From Paenibacillus castaneae (GTDB taxonomy: Bacteria; Bacillota; Bacilli; Paenibacillales; Paenibacillaceae), in NCBI RefSeq assembly GCF_002884445.1, contig NZ_KZ614144.1:165272-229271 (forward strand): 64,000 nucleotides of DNA. The letters are read 5' to 3'. The stretch's first letter is position 1. Each line of letters starts with the position of its first letter. This document shows, piece by piece, positions 20,833 through 30,004 of this stretch. The position numbers and the translations under genes are program-made. The notes below the pieces were generated by a model. That model was not told the DNA's origin. It was given only the letters and a program-made list of their open reading frames with translations, and searched no databases.

Positions 20833-21783
20833 ATGTTAAGCGACAAGGTGCGTATTTTTTCGGGTTCGTCTAATCCGGTATTGGCTCAGAAAATTAGTGC
20901 AGAGCTTGGTCTGACGCTAGGTGCGATCAAGATGTCCCGTTTCAAAAGCGGCGAGATTTACGTGCATTACGAGGAAACGATTCGGAATTGCGACGTGTTT
21001 CTTGTACAATCTTTCTCACATCCAATCAACGAGCATTTTGTCGAATTGCTTGTAATGATTGATGCGGCGAAGCGTGCTTCCGCTAGAACGGTGAATATTA
21101 TCATGCCTTATTACGGTTATGCTCGTCAGGAGCGTAAAGCAGCACCGAGGGAGCCGATCTCAGCAAAAATGCTGGCGGATGTGCTCACAACTGTGGGAGC
21201 GAATCGCGTTATTACGATTGATCTGCATGCTCCGGCTATTCAAGGCTTCTTCAACATTCCGGTCGATCATATGACTGCGCTTGATCTAATCAGTGATTAC
21301 CTCAAGACGAAAAACATCAAAAATCCGGTTGTTGTTTCACCGGATGCTGGCCGTGCTTCGACTGCGGAGAAGCTGGCGAACTACTTGGATACTTCATTTG
21401 CCATTATGATCAAGAAGCGCCCTGCGCATAATGAATCGGTCATTACTCACGTCATCGGTGATGTTGAAGGCCAAACTCCGATTATCATCGAGGACTTGAT
21501 TGATACGGGAACGACGATTGTTAACGTTGTGGAAGGCTTGAAGGAACGCGGTGCAGAGGATGTATATGTTTGCGCGACACACCCTTTATTCTCCGGATCG
21601 GCTATTGAGCGTTTGGATCACCCGAATATAAAAGAGGTTATCGTTACCGATTCCATCAGCTTGCCTGACTGGACTCCGGAACGATTTAAAGTGTTATCTG
21701 TCGCGCCTCTTCTTGCGGAAGCGACCCGCATCATTTTGGAAGGCGGCTCCATCAGCACCTTGTTCAAAAGCAATGGCGTTTAA
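20833..21783 (+). CDS. prs: Ribose-phosphate pyrophosphokinase (PRPP synthase)
   Basis: The 316-residue enzyme makes PRPP from ribose 5-phosphate and ATP, feeding nucleotide and histidine synthesis. It shows the family ATP-binding and metal region YYGYARQERKAAPREPIS near residues 96-113, IDLHAPAIQGFF near 131 and the PRPP loop IIEDLIDTGTTIVN near 221-234. ATG 20833 follows CAGGAGGGT with 5-6 bases spacing; a TTG 72 bases further up has no such site. In Bacillus prs sits with gcaD, so a copy beside the histidine genes is either moved or a second copy (inference). Confidence 0.94.
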   Translation: MLSDKVRIFSGSSNPVLAQKISAELGLTLGAIKMSRFKSGEIYVHYEETIRNCDVFLVQSFSHPINEHFVELLVMIDAAKRASARTVNIIMPYYGYARQERKAAPREPISAKMLADVLTTVGANRVITIDLHAPAIQGFFNIPVDHMTALDLISDYLKTKNIKNPVVVSPDAGRASTAEKLANYLDTSFAIMIKKRPAHNESVITHVIGDVEGQTPIIIEDLIDTGTTIVNVVEGLKERGAEDVYVCATHPLFSGSAIERLDHPNIKEVIVTDSISLPDWTPERFKVLSVAPLLAEATRIILEGGSISTLFKSNGV

Positions 21784-21829
21784 GCATAGGAAGCTGATGC
21801 TTAACGTACGAAAAGAATAGATATTCTGC

Positions 21830-21870
21830 GAAAATCGCGGGCGGTGAATGTACCGTCCGCGATTTTCCCA
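21830..21870 (+). terminator. Terminator after prs
   Basis: Long stem GAAAATCGCGGGCGGT / ACCGTCCGCGATTTTC with loop GAATGT and one mismatch. The T tract lies mostly inside the right arm, so it may work in both directions. Confidence 0.75.
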
Positions 21871-21947
21871 CATATTCTTTCGTGTTAGGATGGGCGGTGC
21901 TATGGTATAATCGTAGGAAATCGGAAGTAACGGGAGGTGCCTTGCGG

Positions 21948-23699
21948 GTGAAAGGAAAGAAACGGGTCGCCGTAGAGCAACAGACGAAAGTCATACCGGT
22001 TCAATGGGACGCTACGTTTTTTTTCGAACGTGCGGTTCAATCTTTGGATCGGTTCCATTATGACAAGGCACTTAAATATTTTCGCCGTGCAGTCGAATAC
22101 GAGCCGGAAAATCCGGTAAACCATTGCAATATGGCCGGCATTCTTTCAGAAATGGGCAATTATGAGGAATCGAATCGGATTTTGGGCTGGATTGTAACAG
22201 AGCTTGATCCTATGATGACGGAATGTCATTTCTATATGGCGAATAACTTCGCGAACATGGAGCAATATGAAGCAGCCGAGGGCTCGCTTATTCAATATTT
22301 GGAACAAGATGCGGAAGGTCAGTTTCTGGATGAAGCGGAAGAAATGATGGATCTGCTGCATTATGAACTGGAACGGCCTACGCGGCTGACGAATATAAAG
22401 TCGCGTGAAGGCATGGTCGAGCATGATCAGGCCCGTATGCTGCTGGAGGAAGGAAAATTTACGGAGGCTGTACGTATTTTGGAGCAAATTATTGAAGGCC
22501 AGCCGGACTTCTTGGCTGCACGCAATAATTTGGCCTTAGCCTACTACTATATGGGCATGTTCGAAAAGGCGATGGAGACGATACAGCAGGTGTTGGAGCT
22601 GGAATCTGGCAATTTGCATGCGCTTTGCAATCTTGCGATCTTCTATCAGCATGCGAATGATTCAGAAAGTCTGAAGCCGCTGGTTGAGCTGCTCATTAAG
22701 ACAGTACCCTTCCATCAGGAGCATGTGTTTAAACTGGCGACTACAATGGGCATCTTAGGAGAGCATGGGGCTGCTTATACGCACTTTACCCGTCTATTAA
22801 AGGATTCAGAGCTTCATCAAGATCCTTGCTTATACCATTACGCTGCTGTGGCAGCATGCAATATCGGCCGCCTGCAGGAAGCAGAGCGGTTATGGAAGCA
22901 AACGATAAAGCTCGATCCGCTCTCAGGAATACCTCGTTATTACATGGAGCAGCTTGAGCTTGTACGAAGCGGAGAACAGACGGCGTCAATCAGCTATCAT
23001 TACCATCTCCCTTTCGAAGAGCAATTCAAGCTTTGGGAGAAATCCTCGGACGGAATTCCAGACCATTTGAAGCGGGATCCGCTTGTTAGGTCCTCATTCT
23101 TCTGGGCGCTTCGCCACGGTGATCAGAATACGAAGCTGCAAGTTATTCAGGCTCTCGGCATGATTGCTGACAATGAGGTAAAGGATGTTCTGCGGACATT
23201 TCTTCTTGAGCGGGATGAAGACGACTATTTAAAGCGGATTGCCATCTTTGTTCTGCGGACAATAGGCGTTCAAGAGCCTTTGCAGGCGGTGTTAGAGGGC
23301 AAAGAAACGGTCATCGAGCCCAATCGCGTTCCATCCAGACTGCCGGTGTGGGAAGATAAATGGCAGGCTGTCGTAGAAACGGCTCTTGCTCAAATGAGCA
23401 AGCAGTATGATTTGGTACAGCAGCATGATCTGATGACGCTTTGGGTAGAATTCTTGTCGCGAGTATACCCGGATGTTCCGAAACTGACCAAGCCTGAAGG
23501 CTGGGCAGCCGCGTTAGAATATTTGACTGCCAAAATGCATCGTAGAGCGATCTCGTATCACGAGGTTTCGATTCGATACGGCACATCTATTGCAACAGTT
23601 AGCAAGAACGTGAAGAAAATAGACGAGACCTGCGGCATAAAGGAAAAGATGAAGTCGATTAGCTCTGTTTTTTCAACGCAGGAGCTGCAGGACGAATAA
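21948..23699 (+). CDS. Tetratricopeptide-repeat protein (YvcD-like)
   Basis: The protein of about 583 residues has TPR-type repeats over roughly residues 25-330 (for example AVQSLDRFHYDKALKYFRRA and AARNNLALAYYYMGMFEKAM). A HEAT-like stretch follows (RTFLLERDEDDYLKRIAIFV), and the C-terminus (SYHEVSIRYGTSIATVSKNV) resembles a helix-turn-helix. Such proteins bind partner proteins; no enzyme motif was seen. A TPR gene sits directly before trxB in Bacillus too. I prefer GTG 21948, 8 bases after GGGAGGTG, over TTG 21942 or the GTG at 21882. Confidence 0.75.
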   Translation: MKGKKRVAVEQQTKVIPVQWDATFFFERAVQSLDRFHYDKALKYFRRAVEYEPENPVNHCNMAGILSEMGNYEESNRILGWIVTELDPMMTECHFYMANNFANMEQYEAAEGSLIQYLEQDAEGQFLDEAEEMMDLLHYELERPTRLTNIKSREGMVEHDQARMLLEEGKFTEAVRILEQIIEGQPDFLAARNNLALAYYYMGMFEKAMETIQQVLELESGNLHALCNLAIFYQHANDSESLKPLVELLIKTVPFHQEHVFKLATTMGILGEHGAAYTHFTRLLKDSELHQDPCLYHYAAVAACNIGRLQEAERLWKQTIKLDPLSGIPRYYMEQLELVRSGEQTASISYHYHLPFEEQFKLWEKSSDGIPDHLKRDPLVRSSFFWALRHGDQNTKLQVIQALGMIADNEVKDVLRTFLLERDEDDYLKRIAIFVLRTIGVQEPLQAVLEGKETVIEPNRVPSRLPVWEDKWQAVVETALAQMSKQYDLVQQHDLMTLWVEFLSRVYPDVPKLTKPEGWAAALEYLTAKMHRRAISYHEVSIRYGTSIATVSKNVKKIDETCGIKEKMKSISSVFSTQELQDE

Positions 23700-23722
23700 T
23701 AACAACTTATGGGGTGAAATTG

Positions 23723-24670
23723 ATGTATAAATCCATTATTATCGGTACCGGCCCTGCTGGTCTTACAGCAGCTATTTATTTGGCTCGCGCTAACATGAGC
23801 CCGCTAATTATTGAAGGCCCTGAACCTGGAGGCCAATTGACAACAACAACTGAGGTTGAGAATTTCCCAGGCTTCCCAGAGGGAATTATGGGTCCTGAGC
23901 TTATGGAAAATATGCGTAAGCAAGCAGAGCGGTTCGGTGCTACATTCATTACAGGCTGGGTTAACAGCGTAGATATGTCGCAGCGTCCATTCAAGCTTCA
24001 AGTAGAAGGACATGGGGAATTGGTTGGAGAGAGCATTATTATCTCTACCGGTGCGTCAGCTAGATATTTAGGCATTCCGGGAGAGAAAGAAAACGTAGGG
24101 CGCGGCGTGAGCACATGCGCAACCTGTGATGGATTCTTCTTCCGCGGCAAAAAAATTATCGTTGTTGGCGGCGGCGACTCTGCGATGGAGGAAGCAAGCT
24201 TCCTTACTCGCTTCGCAAGCAATGTTGAACTGGTTAACCGTCGTGATGAGCTTCGCGCTTCCAAAATCATGCAGGACCGTGCGCGTGAAAATGAGAAAAT
24301 CAGCTGGAGCCTAAACCGTACGCCGGTTGAGGTTGTAGCAACGGGCATGGGTGTTACCGGACTTAAGGTACGTGACAATACAACAGGCGAAGAAGATGTT
24401 ATTCCAACTGATGGTATTTTCATCGCGATCGGCCACACGCCGAACACCAAATTTCTAGACGGTCAAATCGATACAGATGATCATGGCTATATCGTCGTAA
24501 AGCCAGGCACATCCGAAACAAATGTACCAGGTGTCTTCGCTTGCGGCGACGTTCAAGACAGCAAATATCGCCAAGCGATTACAGCAGCAGGCAGTGGATG
24601 TATGGCTGCGCTTGATTGCGAGAGATTTCTTGAAGGAAGCATAACGCATGATTGGAGCAAATCGCTTTAA
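23723..24670 (+). CDS. trxB: Thioredoxin-disulfide reductase
   Basis: The 315-residue FAD/NADPH enzyme keeps thioredoxin reduced in the cytoplasm. Motifs in order: FAD-binding IIGTGPAGLTAAIYLARA near residue 7, the redox pair CATCDG near 133, NADPH-binding VVGGGDSAMEEA near 149 and the closing FAD motif GVFACGDVQD near 272. ATG 23723 follows TGGGGTGAAA with about 7 bases spacing; the GTG at 23714 lies within that site. The order yvcD-trxB-(glcK)-rapZ fits the conserved Bacillales block. Confidence 0.96.
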   Translation: MYKSIIIGTGPAGLTAAIYLARANMSPLIIEGPEPGGQLTTTTEVENFPGFPEGIMGPELMENMRKQAERFGATFITGWVNSVDMSQRPFKLQVEGHGELVGESIIISTGASARYLGIPGEKENVGRGVSTCATCDGFFFRGKKIIVVGGGDSAMEEASFLTRFASNVELVNRRDELRASKIMQDRARENEKISWSLNRTPVEVVATGMGVTGLKVRDNTTGEEDVIPTDGIFIAIGHTPNTKFLDGQIDTDDHGYIVVKPGTSETNVPGVFACGDVQDSKYRQAITAAGSGCMAALDCERFLEGSITHDWSKSL

Positions 24671-24705
24671 GGATTGGCGAGGCGTATCTATATGACACCG
24701 AGAGA

Positions 24706-24746
24706 GCTATACCAGCAGAGCGCTATGCTTGACGGTATAGCTTTTT
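24706..24746 (+). terminator. Terminator after trxB
   Basis: Arms GCTATACC and GGTATAGC with a 20-base loop, followed by TTTTTC. Confidence 0.8.
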
Positions 24747-24786
24747 CAATAGCTGTGAAGGCTTGATTTGCCTGTATTTCATTATC

Positions 24787-24816
24787 TTGACCGCAGGGTA
24801 AAGGAAAGCTTATAGT
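24787..24816 (+). promoter_or_regulatory. Candidate promoter of glcK
   Basis: TTGACC, an 18-base spacer and TATAGT, 41 bases before the glcK start and after the trxB terminator. Confidence 0.6.
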
Positions 24817-24856
24817 GTTACAGAGAAGATTAACATACTGATGAGGTGGACTAGTG

Positions 24857-25807
24857 ATGTCTGAGAAGATTTACGTTGGAGTCGATGTTGGCGGTACTGC
24901 TATTAAGTTAGGCATTTGCAATGCGGATGGAGTATTGCTTCAAACGTATGAAGGGCCAACAGAAACGAACAAAGGAACGGACACTATCCTTCAAAATATT
25001 GCAAATTACTCAAAGCAAATCGTAGATGAATCTGAATATGACTGGGATCAAGTTGGAGGAGTAGGCGTTGGTATTGCTGGATTTCTGGACATACCTAACG
25101 GCATTGTTAAATTTGCGCCTAATCTTAAAATTGAGAACGTCAACTTGAAACAATACTTAGAGCAAGAATTGGGTACAACGGTTAAAGTCAATAATGACGC
25201 AAATGTTGCCGCATTAGGCGAGGCATGGGGCGGAGCGGGCAAAGGAATCGCGCATTGCGTATGCTATACGCTTGGAACTGGCGTAGGCGGCGGCATTATT
25301 ATTAATCATAAAATAGTTGAAGGCTTTAAAGGAATGGCAGGCGAGCTGGGCCATATGGCGATCGTGCCGGATTTGGAAGCAATCCAATGCGGATGCGGCA
25401 AAATGGGTTGTCTGGAAACCGTATCGTCAGCGACTGGCATTATTCGCATGGCGAAGGATGCGGTTGAACGTGGAGATCGTACCTCCCTGTCTCAAGTAGA
25501 AAACATTATGGCGAAGGACGTTCTTGATGCAGCGAAAGCTGGAGATGAAGTAGCGACTCGCATTGTTAATCGTGCAGCTTATTATTTGGGCAAATCTATG
25601 GCTATGATCGCTATAGTGCTTAATCCGCAATACTTTATTATCGGCGGCGGCGTTTCGAAGGCAGGAGATTTCCTATTTGATCAAATTCGTGAGGTTTTCG
25701 AGAAATATACGCAGGATCAAGCGAAAGAAGAAGTGAAAATCGTAGCAGCAACACTTGGCAACAACGCTGGCGTAGTTGGTGCGGCAGGCCTTATCCTAAG
25801 AGGCTAA
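24857..25807 (+). CDS. glcK: ROK-family glucokinase
   Basis: The 316-residue sugar kinase phosphorylates glucose with ATP for entry to glycolysis. It has the phosphate loop GVDVGGTAIKLGI (residues 6-18), catalytic ANDANVAALGEAWGG-like region near 113-127 (read as VNNDANVAALGEAWGGAGKG), and the ROK zinc site CGCGKMGCLE near 178-187 preceded by GELGHM. ATG 24857 is preferred over GTG 24854 for spacing from GAGGTGG. The stop codon is followed at once by the tandem repeat array. Confidence 0.92.
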   Translation: MSEKIYVGVDVGGTAIKLGICNADGVLLQTYEGPTETNKGTDTILQNIANYSKQIVDESEYDWDQVGGVGVGIAGFLDIPNGIVKFAPNLKIENVNLKQYLEQELGTTVKVNNDANVAALGEAWGGAGKGIAHCVCYTLGTGVGGGIIINHKIVEGFKGMAGELGHMAIVPDLEAIQCGCGKMGCLETVSSATGIIRMAKDAVERGDRTSLSQVENIMAKDVLDAAKAGDEVATRIVNRAAYYLGKSMAMIAIVLNPQYFIIGGGVSKAGDFLFDQIREVFEKYTQDQAKEEVKIVAATLGNNAGVVGAAGLILRG

Positions 25808-25914
25808 CGAAGTAAGTTTGCATTCGCAAACTTTAGGTCCATGCTTACGAAGTAAGTTTGCATTCGCAAACTTTAGGTCCACGCTTACGAAGTAAGTTTG
25901 CATTCGCAAACTTT
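25807..25914 (+). repeat. Tandem 40-bp repeat, 2.7 units, each with two overlapping hairpins
   Basis: Units at 25807-25846, 25847-25886 and 25887-25914 (partial) differ at one base (ATGCTT vs ACGCTT). Each unit contains AAGTTTGC-ATTC-GCAAACTT, a perfect 8-bp stem. Unit junctions form CTTAC-GAA-GTAAG, whose right arm shares AAG with the next stem. The array fills the whole glcK-rapZ gap up to the rapZ ribosome binding site. Confidence 0.93.
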
Positions 25915-25930
25915 GTAGGAGGTTTTAATA

Positions 25931-26818
25931 ATGGAAACAACAGCGACAGTAGCGAAGCTTGTCATTATTACCGGGATGTCTGGCGCAGGGAAAACCATTG
26001 CAGTCCAAAGCTTGGAGGATCTCGGTTTCTTCTGCGTAGATAATTTGCCTCCTGTTCTTATTCCGAAGTTCGCGGAGCTTATCGATCAATCAAATGGCAA
26101 GATCGGGAAAGTTGCGCTTGTCATTGATTTGCGAGGCAGAGAGTTTTTTACCGCCTTGTCGGAATCATTAGCTGATATTAAAGAGAATTACACCATAAGC
26201 TATGAAATACTGTTCTTGGATGCTACGGATGAGGTGCTGGTTCAACGCTACAAGGAAAGCCGGCGCCGTCATCCGCTTGCACCTGATGGCATGCCGCTTG
26301 AGGGTATTCGCAATGAGCGTCGTCTGCTGGAGGATTTAAAGGGCTGGGCATCGCAGGTCATTGATACAAGCACGTTGAAGCCTGTGAAATTGAAGGAACG
26401 CATTATTTCTCATTTTACGAATATAGAGCAGAACAGCTTATCCGTTAATGTTACTTCATTTGGCTTCAAATACGGTATTCCTATCGATGCCGACCTCATT
26501 TATGATGTTCGATTTTTACCAAACCCGCATTATGTAGAGCATCTTCGTCCGAATACGGGACAAAATCCTGATGTCTATGATTATGTTATGAAGTGGCCTG
26601 AAACACAGCAGTTTCTAACGAAGCTGGTTGATATGCTGCAATTCCTTATTCCGCTTTATCGCAAGGAAGGGAAAAGTCAGGTTGTCATTGGCATAGGATG
26701 TACAGGCGGGAAGCATCGCTCCGTTGCCATTGCCGAATACTTGGGCCGCATTCTCGGCAGCAGTGATACGGAACGTGTGCGTGTCAGTCATCGCGATGCC
26801 GAACGTGACAGGCACTGA
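25931..26818 (+). CDS. rapZ: RNase adapter / nucleotide-binding protein RapZ (YvcJ)
   Basis: The 295-residue P-loop protein has Walker A GMSGAGKT near residue 16, a middle region [11 protein letters not shown] near 104, and the RapZ C-terminal signature [20 protein letters not shown] near 252-271. In E. coli RapZ guides a small RNA to RNase E. In Bacillus YvcJ is a nucleotide-binding protein with effects on competence. ATG follows AGGAGG by 8 bases directly after the repeat array. The gene forms an operon with yvcK and whiA (spacing 11 and 6 bases). Confidence 0.94.
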   Translation: METTATVAKLVIITGMSGAGKTIAVQSLEDLGFFCVDNLPPVLIPKFAELIDQSNGKIGKVALVIDLRGREFFTALSESLADIKENYTISYEILFLDATDEVLVQRYKESRRRHPLAPDGMPLEGIRNERRLLEDLKGWASQVIDTSTLKPVKLKERIISHFTNIEQNSLSVNVTSFGFKYGIPIDADLIYDVRFLPNPHYVEHLRPNTGQNPDVYDYVMKWPETQQFLTKLVDMLQFLIPLYRKEGKSQVVIGIGCTGGKHRSVAIAEYLGRILGSSDTERVRVSHRDAERDRH

Positions 26819-26829
26819 AAGGTGAGAGA

Positions 26830-27816
26830 ATGCAAAGTAGACACAAAATATTAAGGCGTCCCAAAATCGTCGTTATCGGCGGAGGTACAGGACTTTCTGT
26901 TATGCTGCGAGGCCTGAAGGAGAAGCCTCTCGACATTACGGCCATTGTAACGGTAGCCGATGATGGAGGAAGCTCAGGCATTCTTCGTAATGAAATGCAG
27001 ATTCCGCCTCCAGGCGATATCCGCAACGTATTAATGGCGCTTGCTGATGCGGAGCCGCTGCTGACAGAGGTACTGCAATATCGCTTCAAGAGCGTGCCTG
27101 GTTTGGCTGGGCATAGCTTGGGCAATTTAATGCTTGCAGCTATGACAGACATTTCCGGTGATTTTGTAACGGGCATTCGTGAGCTTAGCCGCGTGCTTGC
27201 GGTACGGGGGCGTGTACTGCCAGCTGCAGGTAAAGCCATTATCCTAAAGGCTGAGATGACCGACGGCACGATTGTAACTGGAGAATCCATGATTCCGAAG
27301 GCGGGAAAAACGATCAAGAGGGTTTTTCTGGAGCCTGAGAATGTGGAGCCTTTGCAAGAAGCGGTTGAAGCGCTGGAGCAGGCTGATGCTATTCTGATCG
27401 GTCCGGGCAGCTTATATACGAGCATTATTCCGAATTTATTGGTACCAAAGCTTGCTAATGCAATTGTAGAATCAGAAGCGGTTAAGCTATTTGTTTGTAA
27501 CGTGATGACGCAGCCTGGCGAGACGGATAACTATTCGGTTGGGGATCATTTGGACGCCATTCATGCACATATCGGTCATCATCTATTCGATTACGTCATC
27601 GTGAATGATGGCGAAATTCCTCCACAAATCGAGAGCAAGTATGCGGAGTTGGGCGCGAAAGCGGTGCATCTTGATCTAGATGCGGTAACAAACAAAGGCT
27701 ATGAGGTTATAGCAGACCGTCTTGTGCTATTCCGCACTTTTCTGCGGCATGATGCAGAGCGTTTGAGTCATCATATATATAAACTGGTAGAAAACTGGAT
27801 GTTACGAAAGAGGTGA
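26830..27816 (+). CDS. yvcK: Gluconeogenesis factor YvcK (MgfK)
   Basis: The 328-residue protein of the CofD-like family binds UDP-sugars and is needed for normal cell shape on gluconeogenic carbon in Bacillus. Visible are VIGGGTGLSVMLRGLKE near residue 16, TVADDGGSSGILR near 45 and the conserved PGDIRNVLMALAD near 63, plus IGPGSLYTSIIPNLLVP near 195. ATG after GGTGAGAG. It lies 11 bases after rapZ and 6 before whiA. Confidence 0.94.
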   Translation: MQSRHKILRRPKIVVIGGGTGLSVMLRGLKEKPLDITAIVTVADDGGSSGILRNEMQIPPPGDIRNVLMALADAEPLLTEVLQYRFKSVPGLAGHSLGNLMLAAMTDISGDFVTGIRELSRVLAVRGRVLPAAGKAIILKAEMTDGTIVTGESMIPKAGKTIKRVFLEPENVEPLQEAVEALEQADAILIGPGSLYTSIIPNLLVPKLANAIVESEAVKLFVCNVMTQPGETDNYSVGDHLDAIHAHIGHHLFDYVIVNDGEIPPQIESKYAELGAKAVHLDLDAVTNKGYEVIADRLVLFRTFLRHDAERLSHHIYKLVENWMLRKR

Positions 27817-27822
27817 TGAACG

Positions 27823-28752
27823 ATGTCATTTGCGGCGCAAACGAAAAAAGAGCTAACATTGATTGAAGCGGATAGCTGCTGTGAGAGAGCAGAGCTGTCA
27901 GCACTCATACGTATGAATGGTTCGGTTAGCGTATCCAGCCGCAAAGTCGTTTTGGACATCTCAACGGAAAATGCAGCCATAGCTAGAAGAATCTATACCC
28001 TGCTCAAAAAACATTATGAAGTGCATGTTGAGCTTCTTGTGCGCAAGAAGATGAGACTGAAAAAAAATAATGTGTATATTGTCCGAATCCCAGCCGGGGT
28101 ACAGGAAATATTGAGCGAGCTCAAAATTGTATCAGAAGGCTTTATGTTCAATCTTGGCATAGACAAGGAAATTATTCGCAAGCCTTGCTGCAAGCGATCT
28201 TATCTGCGCGGAGCATTCCTTGCGGGTGGTTCAGTTAACAACCCGGAGGGCTCTTCCTACCACTTGGAAATATCCTCGATGTATCAAGAGCACTGTGAGG
28301 CGCTGGTGGACCTGGCCAATAAGTTTGATTTGAACGCACGATGCATTGAACGAAAAAAAGGGTTTATCTTCTACATCAAAGAGGGCGAGAAAATTATTGA
28401 GCTCTTGAATATTATTGGCGCACATCAAGCGTTATTCAAATTTGAGGATGTTCGGATTATGCGCGATATGCGCAACTCCGTTAACCGAATAGTCAATTGC
28501 GAAACTGCCAATTTGAACAAAACGATTGGAGCGGCTGTTCGTCAGATTGAGAACATCAAGCTGCTGCAAAGAGAGGTTGGCTTAGAGAGCTTGCCGGATA
28601 AGCTTCGAGAGGTAGCAGAAATTAGGATGCTGCATCCCGATATGAACCTGACAGAGGTCGGCGAAATGCTTAAAGGCAAGGTCAGTAAGTCAGGCGTAAA
28701 CCATCGATTGCGCAAAATTGATGAGCTCGCGGAAAAAATCCGCGGGGTCTGA
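27823..28752 (+). CDS. whiA: DNA-binding protein WhiA
   Basis: The 309-residue protein combines a LAGLIDADG-homing-endonuclease-like domain (about 1-200; [20 protein letters not shown] near 128-147) with a C-terminal helix-turn-helix (about 220-305; [20 protein letters not shown]). WhiA is a conserved regulator of division and chromosome segregation in Gram-positives and controls sporulation septation in Streptomyces. ATG after AGAGGTGATG. Last gene of the rapZ-yvcK-whiA unit. Confidence 0.95.
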   Translation: MSFAAQTKKELTLIEADSCCERAELSALIRMNGSVSVSSRKVVLDISTENAAIARRIYTLLKKHYEVHVELLVRKKMRLKKNNVYIVRIPAGVQEILSELKIVSEGFMFNLGIDKEIIRKPCCKRSYLRGAFLAGGSVNNPEGSSYHLEISSMYQEHCEALVDLANKFDLNARCIERKKGFIFYIKEGEKIIELLNIIGAHQALFKFEDVRIMRDMRNSVNRIVNCETANLNKTIGAAVRQIENIKLLQREVGLESLPDKLREVAEIRMLHPDMNLTEVGEMLKGKVSKSGVNHRLRKIDELAEKIRGV

Positions 28753-28754
28753 GC

Positions 28755-28783
28755 TTTAAACCTAGTGTATAGGCTGGTATAAT
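28755..28783 (+). promoter_or_regulatory. Candidate promoter of the HPr/Crh gene
   Basis: TTTAAA, a 17-base spacer ending TGG, and TATAAT immediately after the whiA stop. A second AT-rich -10-like TATAAT follows at 28786-28791, so the exact start is uncertain. Confidence 0.5.
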
Positions 28784-28902
28784 GTTATAATAGTTCAAAC
28801 TGACTTTACTTAAAAAGATGGTATTGTATAAAGCTTATACACGCTTAACTTACAACGCGAAACGAGCTTAAATGATTTAGTAAAATAGGGGGTATGGTTT
28901 CC

Positions 28903-29172
28903 ATGACAAGGCTTCCGGTTGTCGTTCGTCTTAAGACGGGACTTCATGCAAGACCTGCAGCATTATTCGTACAAGAAGCGAACAAATTTTCCTCCGAAGT
29001 ATTTGTAGAGAAGGATGACAAGAAAGTGAATGCCAAATCGATAATGGGAATTATGAGCTTGGCAATCAGTTCGGGTACTGAAGTTTCTATAAGTGCAGAG
29101 GGATCGGACGCAGAGCAGGCTGTAAACGCTTTAGTCGCTCTCGTAAGCAAAGAAGAGCTGGAAAATCAATAA
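28903..29172 (+). CDS. crh: HPr-family phosphocarrier at the crh locus, with His15 and Ser46
   Basis: The 89-residue HPr-fold protein has GLHARPAALFVQEANKF from residue 13, placing His at 15, and KVNAKSIMGIMSL with Ser at 46, the HprK target. Bacillus Crh at the same locus has Gln15 and cannot take phosphate from PTS enzyme I; this protein keeps His15, so it may serve both PTS transfer and catabolite control. The body (RLKTGL, LFVQEAN, KVNAKSIMG) otherwise looks Crh-like. ATG 28903 fits the GGGGGT site and the residue numbering better than ATG 28894. The symbol rests on gene order; the function could be HPr (ptsH). Confidence 0.88.
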   Translation: MTRLPVVVRLKTGLHARPAALFVQEANKFSSEVFVEKDDKKVNAKSIMGIMSLAISSGTEVSISAEGSDAEQAVNALVALVSKEELENQ

Positions 29173-29186
29173 AAGGCTCAAAAGGG

Positions 29187-29238
29187 AAGGAGTTGCCTTG
29201 CAGGCTCATTATGAGTTTGTAAGTCAACTCCTTTTTTT
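29187..29238 (+). terminator. Terminator after the HPr/Crh gene
   Basis: Arms AAGGAGTTG (29187-29195) and CAACTCCTT (29225-29233) followed by seven T. Confidence 0.8.
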
Positions 29239-29274
29239 ATGTGGAGAACAGCAAGTTTGAATGGTGTATATTTA

Positions 29275-29320
29275 CACAAAAAAAAGCAGCAGATCGAGAA
29301 CTTCCCTCGGCCTGCTGCTT
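29275..29320 (-). terminator. Terminator of clpP
   Basis: Minus-strand stem AAAGCAGCAG / CTGCTGCTTT with inner CCGAG / CTCG pairing, followed by a T run that reads as A's at 29275-29284 on the plus strand. Confidence 0.88.
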
Positions 29321-29337
29321 TCTTGGGGTTTAATGGA

Positions 29338-29922
29338 TTAGACGAGCTTCTCGATTACTTTATCGACAAGACCATATTCTTTGGCTTCTGCGGCACTCAT
29401 GAAGTAATCACGATCCGTATCCTTCTCAATCCGTTCAAGCGATTGTCCACTGCGTTCTGCCAAGATGACATTCAGCTTGTCACGCATATTGAGAATGCGC
29501 TTCGCGCGAATGGCGATGTCGCTTGCTTGGCCTTCTGCTCCGCCTAGCGGCTGATGAATCATCACTTCGCTGTTAGGAAGCGCATATCGCTTGCCTATAG
29601 CACCTGCTGTGAGCAAGAATGCACCCATAGACGCTGCCATGCCTACACATATAGTGGACACATCCGGCTTAATGTACTGCATCGTATCATAGATAGCCAT
29701 ACCTGCAGTGATGGAACCGCCAGGGCTATTAATATAGAGTGAAATGTCCTTCTCGGGATCATCCGCTGCCAGGAATAACATTTGAGCTATGATGGAGTTA
29801 GCCACCACGTCATTTACGCCTGAACCAAGAAAAATAATACGATCCTTCAATAGGCGAGAGTAGATGTCATAAGCACGCTCACCGCGATTGCTTTGCTCAA
29901 TAACCATAGGTACGAAATTCAT
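29338..29922 (-). CDS. clpP: ATP-dependent Clp protease proteolytic subunit
   Basis: The 194-residue serine protease forms the ClpP barrel and degrades proteins fed by ClpX/ClpC. Catalytic Ser lies in [13 protein letters not shown] (near residue 97), His in [15 protein letters not shown] (near 122) and Asp in the [11 protein letters not shown] segment (near 171). ATG 29922 gives the standard [19 protein letters not shown] start and has GGAGGGGG 10 bases upstream; an upstream in-frame extension has no support. The upstream region carries a CtsR-like operator over the promoter, pointing to heat-shock control. Confidence 0.97.
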   Translation of the reverse strand: MNFVPMVIEQSNRGERAYDIYSRLLKDRIIFLGSGVNDVVANSIIAQMLFLAADDPEKDISLYINSPGGSITAGMAIYDTMQYIKPDVSTICVGMAASMGAFLLTAGAIGKRYALPNSEVMIHQPLGGAEGQASDIAIRAKRILNMRDKLNVILAERSGQSLERIEKDTDRDYFMSAAEAKEYGLVDKVIEKLV

Positions 29923-29975
29923 ATCCAACGTAAGCCCCCTCCTGAAAAACAATGAATGGTTTAAATCGTATTCTC

Positions 29976-30004
29976 ATAATAACGGATGAAAACTCAAAAG
30001 TCAA
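29976..30004 (-). promoter_or_regulatory. Sigma-A promoter of clpP
   Basis: On the minus strand: TTGACT (29999-30004), a 17-base spacer and TATTAT (29976-29981), 54 bases ahead of the clpP start. The further upstream stretch 30016-30236 shows no gene or clear motif. Confidence 0.75.

Noticed and set aside
25807-25914. CRISPR array reading of the tandem repeats near 25.8 kb
   Set aside because: Units are directly adjacent with no unique spacers and no cas genes are present.
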